Origin: Spirochaetales bacterium
GTDB lineage: Bacteria > Spirochaetota > Spirochaetia > Sphaerochaetales > Sphaerochaetaceae
NCBI GenBank assembly: GCA_012800465.1
Contig: JAAZJI010000182.1
Span: forward strand, 1-6,993
DNA: 6,993 nucleotides
Direction: 5' to 3'
A program made the position numbers and the translations under genes. Shown here in pieces: positions 1-5,285 of this stretch; position 1 is the stretch's first letter; each line of letters starts with the position of its first letter. Below the pieces are notes generated by a model. It had not been told where the DNA came from. It did not search any database and saw nothing but the letters and a program-made list of their open reading frames with translations.

Positions 1-568
1 GCTCGATGCCTTCGTAGTAGTCCTCCTGCCGATTGTGGATCAGGTTGTTCTGGGTCGGAAGCCATTTGGCGAAGAGCTCGATGACCGCTTCCGCCTCCTT
101 CTGTTCTCCGGCGGTGATCACCGCCGGTTCGAAGTAGCGGATCGTCCGTCGGCTCTCGTCGGTGTAGATCAGGTCCGCAAAGGTGTCCCGGATCGATTCG
201 CCGCTGACGGCCTCGACATCATCGGCTTCCTTCTGGAAGGTTCCGCAGACGGCGCTGAGCTCCTTCGTCGGGTCGTCGCCCCGGAAGATGAGAAAGAGGG
301 ACCGATGGAGGAAGCCGTCATCCGAGGGGCCCATGTTCCGACGGATGTAGGAACCGAGGATGTCACGGGTCGCTCCGCAGCACGCTTCGGGACTCCGGCT
401 CTCGATGATCCGGGCGAACGCCTCCGTGGTCTCCTTGTCCATGGCGACCATCTGTGCGCCGACGAGTTCAAGCGAGATCCGGGAAAGCAGACGGGAGAGG
501 ACACCACCGGTCCTGCTTTTGGCGACGGTGTACGGGGTAACGATTACGTATGATAGGGGTTGCAGCAT
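1..568 (-). CDS. Nucleoside-diphosphate-kinase-like domain protein, C-terminal part cut by the window edge
   Basis: The reading frame opens with ATG at 568-566 and stays open for 189 codons to the left edge, so the C-terminus is missing. GAGGAGG lies 5 bases upstream of the start. The N-terminus (SYVIVTPYTVAKSRTGGVLS, residues 6-25) has the shape of the first beta strand and following helix of the NDK fold. Residues 126-134 (IRDTFADLI) and the helix at 155-169 resemble the NDK active-site region and its closing helix. NDKs transfer the gamma-phosphate between nucleoside triphosphates and diphosphates through a phosphohistidine. I cannot find that histidine: the matching stretch (RYFEPAVITAG, residues 144-154) has none, so this may be a non-catalytic or altered relative. 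The frame runs on past residue 150, longer than a single NDK domain of about 140 residues, so a second domain may follow off the edge. The gene lies 71 bp downstream of the cysteine hydrolase on the same strand, probably in one operon. The NDK assignment is by eye. Confidence 0.6.
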   Translation of the reverse strand, partial: MLQPLSYVIVTPYTVAKSRTGGVLSRLLSRISLELVGAQMVAMDKETTEAFARIIESRSPEACCGATRDILGSYIRRNMGPSDDGFLHRSLFLIFRGDDPTKELSAVCGTFQKEADDVEAVSGESIRDTFADLIYTDESRRTIRYFEPAVITAGEQKEAEAVIELFAKWLPTQNNLIHNRQEDYYEGIE

Positions 569-639
569 CAACGCCTCCTCAAAAGGTTATATACCATCCT
601 ACTCGGAGGAGCGGAGCTTGTCCATGAAAAGGTTGCACA

Positions 640-1164
640 TCAGCGCGTCACGACGATCTGGCAGGACTCCATTGTGTCCAACGCGGCGTTGTGCTTCTCG
701 ACGGTGGTTCCGGCGGAGATCCTGCCGTCGACCTTGACCACCAGGTCCGGCCTCATCGCCTTGATCATCAGGGCGTTGGAGACGACGCAGATGTCGGTGC
801 AGAGACCGAAGAGTTCGACCTCCTTGATCCGAGGGTTGTTCCGGATGTACTCGGCGAGTTCGACCGAGCCGAAGGTATGCTTTTCAAAGCTCTTGGCATC
901 TTTGAGGGGGCTTCGAAGCTCAGGGATCAGCTTGTGTCCCTCGCTGCCCTTGATGCAGTGCTCGACGGGCAGGGAACGGCCCTCGCTGGTGGAGAGGTAA
1001 TCCTCGAAGTGGGTATCGAGGGTATAGACGACCGCTCCCTGTTCCGTCTCGATCTTCGCCACCGCGCCATCGACGATCCCTTTCGCTTCCTCGGTACCAA
1101 GCGATCCGGTGACGAAATCGTTCTGCATATCCACTACGACCAGAAGCCGTTCATTCCGTTCCAT
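640..1164 (-). CDS. Cysteine hydrolase, isochorismatase/nicotinamidase family
   Basis: This 174-residue protein has the layout of the isochorismatase-like hydrolases. The nucleophile motif GLCTDICV places the catalytic cysteine at C126. The acid is D12 in VVDMQNDF, and the lysine is K95 in FEKHTFGS. This completes the Asp-Lys-Cys triad. D50, H52 (LDTH), possibly E61, and H69 (LPVEHC followed by KGSEG) match the spacing of the metal-binding residues in nicotinamidases of the PncA type, which hydrolyse nicotinamide to nicotinate for NAD salvage. That makes nicotinamidase or a close amidase more likely than isochorismatase, but the family is broad and substrates are hard to predict. The protein is cytoplasmic, with no signal peptide, and the length is normal. 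GGAGG lies 6 bases before the ATG. The gene is divergent from the 1268-1876 gene and is followed by the NDK-like gene on the same strand. Confidence 0.85.
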   Translation of the reverse strand: MERNERLLVVVDMQNDFVTGSLGTEEAKGIVDGAVAKIETEQGAVVYTLDTHFEDYLSTSEGRSLPVEHCIKGSEGHKLIPELRSPLKDAKSFEKHTFGSVELAEYIRNNPRIKEVELFGLCTDICVVSNALMIKAMRPDLVVKVDGRISAGTTVEKHNAALDTMESCQIVVTR

Positions 1165-1182
1165 CGGTTTCCTCCTCTCCCT

Positions 1183-1211
1183 AAGATACCAAGAAGCGAA
1201 GAAAAAGGAAA
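1183..1211 (-). promoter_or_regulatory. Possible promoter of the cysteine hydrolase gene
   Basis: Read on the minus strand, TTTCCT (1211-1206) and TATCTT (1188-1183) are separated by 17 bases. The predicted start of transcription would fall about 12 bases before the hydrolase ATG, with the ribosome binding site directly after it. Both boxes are imperfect and the surrounding stretch is a plain pyrimidine-rich tract, so this is weak. Confidence 0.25.
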
Positions 1212-1235
1212 GAAGCGGGGATTTTTACAACTGGG

Positions 1236-1254
1236 CCGGAGGCCTCTCCTCCGG
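1236..1254 (+). repeat. Perfect 7-bp inverted repeat upstream of the 1268 gene
   Basis: CCGGAGG (1236-1242) and CCTCCGG (1248-1254) are exact complements around a 5-base loop, and could form a GC-rich hairpin in the leader of the downstream plus-strand gene. There is no T-run on either side in either direction, so it is not an ordinary intrinsic terminator. The left arm contains GGAGG, a ribosome-binding-like sequence, but it lies 25 bases from the ATG at 1268, too far to serve that start. Confidence 0.5.
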
Positions 1255-1267
1255 TACGCTTGGATCC

Positions 1268-1876
1268 ATGGACAATGACGGAAAGCGTGTGGCCGGAGTC
1301 GACATCGTCGACCGGCGGTATGTGGTGTGCCTCTTGGACGAGGAGGGGAAACGGCCCCGGTATCGGAGCGGGCGGAGCGATACTCCGATCGGAAGGAAAA
1401 AGTTCTTTTCGCTGATCGAAGGCAGGAACGTGATGATGCCCCCCGACCCCCTGAGCACGACGGCCCTCCATCGTTTCGGAGAAGGGCGGGTGAGCATCGA
1501 CCGGGGGTATGAGGCGTTCCAGGCCGCGGGTATCGGACGAGGAAGGCCGATGGCGAGATTCGTCGCCCTCCTGGTATTTCATCAAGGGGTGAAGAACACC
1601 ACCCTTACGAAAAAGGAGCAGGAAGAGATGTTTGCCAAACAACAGGAGGAGCTTGATCGATTGATCGAATTCACCGATGCCGTCGGTCCCCTGATGGAAC
1701 GGCTGGTCACCGGAAAGGCGACCCCGGGCGACGTGCAGGAGATGATCCGCCTCGAGGTCGAATCGCGCTATCCGAAAAACGGGAATCCTCCCGTGGCTGA
1801 AGAGGCCGATCTTCTCGATCCACGGGAGGACACCTTTTTCGCCCGGCTGTTCAGGTACCTGAAAGAACGCACCTGA
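1268..1876 (+). CDS. Uncharacterised protein, about 202 residues; possible RNase H-like N-terminus
   Basis: I do not recognise this gene. The predicted protein is soluble, with no signal peptide or membrane segment. The N-terminus (AGVDIVDRRYVVCLLDEEGK, residues 9-28) reads as an acidic residue on a beta strand followed by a hairpin. This pattern is seen at the start of RNase H-like folds, including the DEDD domain of IS110-type transposases; the resemblance is faint and is an inference only. The middle (about residues 94-150) is strongly helical and charged, with a run of Lys, Gln and Glu that could form a coiled coil. The C-terminus ends in an aromatic/basic patch, ARLFRYLKERT. The frame is open upstream to 1109, but that part is antisense to the hydrolase gene, and its last stretch crosses the hairpin at 1236-1254. 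I chose the ATG at 1268, which has only a weak GGA upstream. GTG at 1289 is an alternative. The stop lies 8 bp from the ackA stop on the other strand. Confidence 0.7.
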   Translation: MDNDGKRVAGVDIVDRRYVVCLLDEEGKRPRYRSGRSDTPIGRKKFFSLIEGRNVMMPPDPLSTTALHRFGEGRVSIDRGYEAFQAAGIGRGRPMARFVALLVFHQGVKNTTLTKKEQEEMFAKQQEELDRLIEFTDAVGPLMERLVTGKATPGDVQEMIRLEVESRYPKNGNPPVAEEADLLDPREDTFFARLFRYLKERT

Positions 1877-1884
1877 CTTGCCGG

Positions 1885-3219
1885 TCACCTGATCGCGAGG
1901 ATGTCCTTCAGGGCGGGATTCTTTTCAAGGTCCCGCTTCAGGCCGGCAGCCCGGGCCTTGTTGACGTACTGCCGTGATTCGAAGGAGTAGGTGAAGTTGG
2001 TGTGGACGTCATATGTCCCGTTCATCAGCGCGTACGCGTCCTCCGTCATGACGAGCTCTTCATCGGTGGGGATGACGAGGATCTTCACCTTGGAATCGTC
2101 GGCCGAGATCTCGAACTCGCCGTTGCGGCTCACGCTCGTCTCGTTCTTCTTCGGATCGAGCTTCGCCCCGATGATCTCCAGACCCTCGCACGCCCGCTTT
2201 CGGACATGCGGGCCCATCTCGCCGACCCCGGCGGTGAAGACGATCGCATCGAGACGACCGTCAAGAAGAGTCGCGTAGGATCCGATGTACTTGCCGATTC
2301 GTCGGCCTTCCATGTCGATCGCGAGTCGGGCCTTCTCATCCCCGTCCCTGGAGGCCTGTAGCACGTCCCTCCGGTCGCTCTTGCCGCACAGCCCGATGAG
2401 TCCGCTCTTCTTGTTCAGGGTGGAATCCATCTCCTTGGCGCTCATCCGGGTGTTCTCCATCATGTAGGGGATGATCGCCGGATCGATGTCGCCGCTTCGG
2501 GAGCCCATCACCAGTCCTTCGAGGGGGGTGAGCCCCATCGAGGTGTCGACCGCGACGCCGTTCTTCACGGCACTGACCGAAGCTCCGTTGCCGATGTGGC
2601 AGATGATGACGTTGGTGTCCTTGTTCTTCTTCCCGAGAATCGCCGCGGCCCGCTTGGCGCAGTAGAGGTGGCTGGTTCCGTGGAATCCGTAGCGGCGGAC
2701 GTTGTACTTGGTGTACCATTCGTACGGCACGGCATACATGAACGCCTCCTCGGGCATCGTCTGGTGCCAGGCGGTATCGAGGACGATCGCCTGGGGGACA
2801 TCCGGCATCGCCTTCAGCGCACCTTCGATGCCCATGATGTTGGCGGGCATGTGCAAAGGTCCCAAGTGGACGTAGTTCTTCAGTTGGGCGATGACTTCGT
2901 CGGTGATGAGGGCGGACTTCTTGAATGCCTCGCCGCCGTGCAGGACCCGGTGGCCCACCGCCCCGATCTCCTTCAGATCGCTGATCACGCCATACTCCTT
3001 GTCCAGCAGCATGCGGATGATCAGCTCGATCGCTTCCTTGTGGGTGGGGGAAGAGAACTCGGCGGTATACTCCTCTTTTCCGACCGCCTTATGTTCGATC
3101 GTCGAATACTCGAGGCCAATGCGCTCGACCACGCCGACAGCAAGCACTTCTTTCTCTTCCCAATCATAGACTTGGTACTTCGCAGAAGAGCTTCCACAGT
3201 TCAGGGTTAAGATCACCAT
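1885..3219 (-). CDS. ackA: Acetate kinase
   Basis: This enzyme converts acetyl phosphate and ADP to acetate and ATP, the energy-yielding last step of acetate fermentation; it works in reverse for acetate activation. The whole family signature is present: N7 and GSSS (9-12) near the N-terminus, R91 in [10 protein letters not shown]148 in [10 protein letters not shown]180 in YGFHGTSH, the phosphate loop [11 protein letters not shown] (208-218), R241 in [21 protein letters not shown] (328-337), and PTDEE (384-388) carrying the late catalytic glutamate. The positions of R91, D148, H180 and R241 agree with the numbering I recall for the Methanosarcina enzyme. At 444 residues it exceeds the usual 400 or so; the extra is a C-terminal tail of about 40 residues after the adenine-binding end. 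AGGAG (3230-3226) lies 6 bases before the ATG. The partner phosphotransacetylase gene (pta) is not in the window, and ackA appears to be a single-gene unit. Confidence 0.97.
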   Translation of the reverse strand: MVILTLNCGSSSAKYQVYDWEEKEVLAVGVVERIGLEYSTIEHKAVGKEEYTAEFSSPTHKEAIELIIRMLLDKEYGVISDLKEIGAVGHRVLHGGEAFKKSALITDEVIAQLKNYVHLGPLHMPANIMGIEGALKAMPDVPQAIVLDTAWHQTMPEEAFMYAVPYEWYTKYNVRRYGFHGTSHLYCAKRAAAILGKKNKDTNVIICHIGNGASVSAVKNGVAVDTSMGLTPLEGLVMGSRSGDIDPAIIPYMMENTRMSAKEMDSTLNKKSGLIGLCGKSDRRDVLQASRDGDEKARLAIDMEGRRIGKYIGSYATLLDGRLDAIVFTAGVGEMGPHVRKRACEGLEIIGAKLDPKKNETSVSRNGEFEISADDSKVKILVIPTDEELVMTEDAYALMNGTYDVHTNFTYSFESRQYVNKARAAGLKRDLEKNPALKDILAIR

Positions 3220-3246
3220 GAGGAACTCCTATACCGTACAGGTTGT

Positions 3247-3260
3247 TGGCGGTGACGCCA
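3247..3260 (-). other. Possible 5'-terminal stem-loop of the ackA mRNA
   Basis: On the minus strand TGGCG (3260-3256) and CGCCA (3251-3247) pair around a TCAC loop. The start of transcription predicted from the promoter next to it is about 3260, so the hairpin would begin at or very near the first base of the mRNA, leaving a leader of about 41 bases. Hairpins at the extreme 5' end are known to protect messages such as ompA from degradation. Its presence at this spot is seen; its effect is inferred. Confidence 0.35.
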
Positions 3261-3266
3261 CATTGT

Positions 3267-3295
3267 ATTAAACCATTATTGCAATGAAGAATCAA
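3267..3295 (-). promoter_or_regulatory. Predicted sigma-70 type promoter of ackA
   Basis: On the minus strand TTGATT (3295-3290) is followed after exactly 17 bases by TTTAAT (3272-3267). This is the most promoter-like pair in the AT-richer gap between ackA and the exported-protein gene. It would start transcription near 3260. The 8-base palindrome ATTGCAAT (3278-3285) lies within the spacer and could be a regulator site, though it may be chance. Confidence 0.5.
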
Positions 3296-3334
3296 CAGAA
3301 AGCGAAGTGAGAAGTTCTTTTCCTTAGGAAGGTG

Positions 3335-4375
3335 ATGAGACGGATCCCTCTTCTTCTGGTGCTTCTCTGCGCCTCGCCCGCGCTTTGGGCGGAGGCGGAT
3401 CTTCTTCTGCGCTTCCGGCCGTTGGAGGAGATCTTCACCATCGCGGTCGAGACCCGAGGGTGCTCACTCGGTCTTTCCTACGACGCCGCTTCGAAGGTCG
3501 CAACCCCCTCCGTCTCCCTCGGCCCGTTCAGGGCCGGTCGGATCCGAATCGTCGTGAAGGAGACCACCTTCAGGGCGCTTCGGACCGGAGAGCTGTACGA
3601 GACGCGGATCGGGGACCCGGAGTCGGGGAGCCTCTCCCTCTTCCGGGGGGCGGAGGGCCGGCTCGGTCTTGGGTTCGAACGGGGAGCGTTCTCCGGAATG
3701 CTGATCGGCCTGCCGCCTCCCTCCACCGGGAGCGTGTTTCTTCCCCACCGGATCCCCGGGGGACTCACCTTTCTGCTCCGCTATGAGGAAGGACCGGTCG
3801 GAATCCGGATCGCAGGCAGCGAGCACACCCCCCTTTCCCTCCAAGTGGAAGCCGACCTCCGCCTCGGGGCGGTGGCGGTGCACAGCGCCCTGGATGCAAG
3901 CGAGTTCCCCTATCGGCTCACCCTGGGTCTGGAAGGAGAGAATGCGTCTCTTTTCCATGAGTTCGCCATTGGCCGGGAGCCGGTGTACAGCGGAAGCGGA
4001 CAGGTGCTGAAGGCCACCCGAAGGAGTGAGGTGAAACGAAGAATCGGTCCGGTTCTCCTCGGATTCGACCACATCCTCGTCCTGCAGACGGACCGGGAAC
4101 GGATGGTCCGGACCGACCTTCGCCTCCGGTTCACGGTCGAACGCGGCTCCGAACGGATCCTTCTCACGTGGCGGGAACGGGATGGATGGTCCCTGGAGGC
4201 GAAGGGGAGGAGGGGAACGGTCATGCTTTCCGAAAAGGGGGTCGCCTACGAGTTCATCGCTTCCCTCGGTCGAGGCGAGGTCCGGATCGCGCTTACGAGC
4301 AAAGGGGTGTTCTCCATCGCCTATGCCGCCGTGTTCACCATCGGCCAAGATAGACGATCTCCTCCTCAAGAGTGA
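3335..4375 (+). CDS. Exported beta-rich protein of unknown function, possible outer-membrane beta barrel
   Basis: I do not recognise this family. The first 19 residues form a clear signal peptide: two arginines, a run of leucines, then a PALWA cleavage site before EAD. I chose ATG at 3335 because AGGA (3326-3329) lies 5 bases upstream; GTG at 3332 directly before it is the alternative. The mature part, about 327 residues, has no further long hydrophobic helix. Its second half alternates polar and hydrophobic residues in short stretches separated by charged turns (for example around residues 250-336), as in an outer-membrane barrel or a periplasmic beta protein. The final strand ends in AYAAVF at residue 334. 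The next 12 residues (TIGQDRRSPPQE) look unlike the rest and are encoded entirely within the 41-bp overlap with murB on the other strand. The gene is divergent from ackA. No clear promoter of its own was found in the 115-bp gap. Confidence 0.72.
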   Translation: MRRIPLLLVLLCASPALWAEADLLLRFRPLEEIFTIAVETRGCSLGLSYDAASKVATPSVSLGPFRAGRIRIVVKETTFRALRTGELYETRIGDPESGSLSLFRGAEGRLGLGFERGAFSGMLIGLPPPSTGSVFLPHRIPGGLTFLLRYEEGPVGIRIAGSEHTPLSLQVEADLRLGAVAVHSALDASEFPYRLTLGLEGENASLFHEFAIGREPVYSGSGQVLKATRRSEVKRRIGPVLLGFDHILVLQTDRERMVRTDLRLRFTVERGSERILLTWRERDGWSLEAKGRRGTVMLSEKGVAYEFIASLGRGEVRIALTSKGVFSIAYAAVFTIGQDRRSPPQE

Positions 4376-5234
4376 TGCCATGCGCTGTGAAGACCCTCTC
4401 CTTGGCCAGGAGGATAAGGTTGCGGACATCCTGAGAAGTGGCCCTTCCGTCCGCGTTGATGATCATGTTGGCGTGGTGGGGGGCGATCAGGGCCCCTCCG
4501 ATCCGTGTTCCCTTGAGATCCTCCAGCAACGCCCCGGCTTTCAACCCGGGCGGGTTCTTGAAGATCGAGCCGAGGGAAGGATACTCGTACTGCCGTCGTT
4601 CGATCCGGCTCCGCTTGTGGCCCAGTGCGATGTTCTTGAGGGCGTGGGTGTCTCTGACCGGATCCAGGGCCAGGTGGATCTCATGCAGGATGAGGTCGTC
4701 CCGCCCTTTGAACGGGCTCGTCCGATAGGAGAACTCGGCAGGGACGACCCGTTTCCTGAGCAGATTCCCCTCCGGATCGAGCAGGTCGACGAAGAGAACC
4801 TTCTCACTGATCTCATGGCCATGGGCTCCGGCGTTTCCCCGAAGCGCCCCTCCGATCGTGCCGGGGATCCCGTAGAAGTGTTCGAGCCCTCCAAGGCCCT
4901 CCTCGATCGCAAGGTCGACCACATCGTCCAGCCGGGCTCCGGCGAGGGCGGAAAGCAGATTTCCCCGTCTGGTCACCTTGCTCATGTCCGTGGTTCTGAC
5001 GACGAGTCCTTCAATCCCTCCGTCGCTGATCAGGACGTTGCTCATCCCCCCGAGGACCGTGACGGGAAGCGAAGCGTCCCGAGCGAACGCGAGGGCGACT
5101 CTCAGTCCTTCCAGATCGGTTGGATGGCAGCACAGATCGGCTTTCCCGCCGCTCTTCATCGTCGAGAATTCGGCGAGGTCGACCTCCTGTTCAAGGTTGA
5201 TTTTTTCAACCCTATTGCGTACATTGATATGCAT
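4335..5234 (-). CDS. murB: UDP-N-acetylenolpyruvoylglucosamine reductase (MurB)
   Basis: This FAD- and NADPH-dependent enzyme reduces the enolpyruvyl group to make UDP-N-acetylmuramate, the second committed step of peptidoglycan precursor synthesis in the cytoplasm. At 299 residues it has the usual length. Visible family motifs are STMKSGGKA (24-32), LGGMSNVLISDGGIEG (61-76) of the FAD-binding part, GLEHFYGIPGTIGGALRGNAGAHG (from 116), SYRTSPFK (169-176) with the conserved Tyr-Arg, PSLGSIFKNP (219-228) with the catalytic serine S223, KGTRIGGALIAPHHANMIIN (241-260), and the late catalytic glutamate near E291. The short spacing and SIFKNP form fit the type II-like group. An in-frame stop 27 bases upstream and the conserved motif at residue 24 restrict the start to the ATG at 5234-5232, which has no ribosome binding site. 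A promoter-like sequence ending 6 bases before it suggests a leaderless message. The 3' end overlaps the exported-protein gene by 41 bp. Confidence 0.96.
   Translation of the reverse strand: MHINVRNRVEKINLEQEVDLAEFSTMKSGGKADLCCHPTDLEGLRVALAFARDASLPVTVLGGMSNVLISDGGIEGLVVRTTDMSKVTRRGNLLSALAGARLDDVVDLAIEEGLGGLEHFYGIPGTIGGALRGNAGAHGHEISEKVLFVDLLDPEGNLLRKRVVPAEFSYRTSPFKGRDDLILHEIHLALDPVRDTHALKNIALGHKRSRIERRQYEYPSLGSIFKNPPGLKAGALLEDLKGTRIGGALIAPHHANMIINADGRATSQDVRNLILLAKERVFTAHGITLEEEIVYLGRW
5197..5225 (+). promoter_or_regulatory. Predicted promoter of cysS, inside the murB 5' coding end
   Basis: TTGATT (5197-5202) and TACATT (5220-5225) are spaced by 17 bases. The predicted start is about 5232, which gives a leader of roughly 54 bases containing the strong AAGGAG of cysS. 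The -35 hexamer is identical to that proposed for ackA. The pair lies wholly within the first 13 codons of murB. Confidence 0.45.
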
Positions 5235-5240
5235 GAAGAC

Positions 5241-5269
5241 ATCGTAGCCCCATTTGCCGGGTCAAGCAA
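5241..5269 (-). promoter_or_regulatory. Predicted promoter of murB giving a leaderless mRNA
   Basis: On the minus strand TTGCTT (5269-5264) and TACGAT (5246-5241) are spaced by 17 bases. Only 6 bases separate the -10 box from the murB ATG, so transcription would begin at or within a base or two of the A of the start codon. This fits the lack of any ribosome binding site there. The sequence lies inside the cysS leader. Confidence 0.4.
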
Positions 5270-5285
5270 TCCAAAGGAGCTTATC

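Noticed and set aside
35..553. Plus-strand open frame of 172 codons
   Set aside because: The minus-strand frame here has a strong ribosome binding site and NDK-like sequence; the plus frame is its shadow.
1109..1267. Upstream extension of the 1268 gene to an ATG at 1109
   Set aside because: This part is antisense to the start of the hydrolase gene and runs across the divergent intergenic region and the hairpin at 1236-1254.
1858..1912. CCTGAA and TTCAGG as arms of a shared terminator between the convergent genes
   Set aside because: The 6-bp stem has a loop of over 40 bases and no T-run, so it is unlikely to work as a terminator.
3335..3373. Possible lipoprotein processing at C12 of the exported protein
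   Set aside because: The residue before the cysteine is leucine, where a lipobox needs Gly, Ala or Ser. A standard signal peptidase I site follows at A19.
3464..4429. Long minus-strand open frame of about 321 codons
   Set aside because: It is antisense to the exported-protein gene and runs into murB out of frame. Its translation is low-complexity and has no recognisable domains. The plus frame has a signal peptide and a ribosome binding site.
4182..5285. Long open frame on the plus strand joined in frame to the front of cysS, suggesting an 839-residue fusion
   Set aside because: The upstream part is antisense to murB and shows no family features. cysS has a strong ribosome binding site and a normal N-terminus at 5286.
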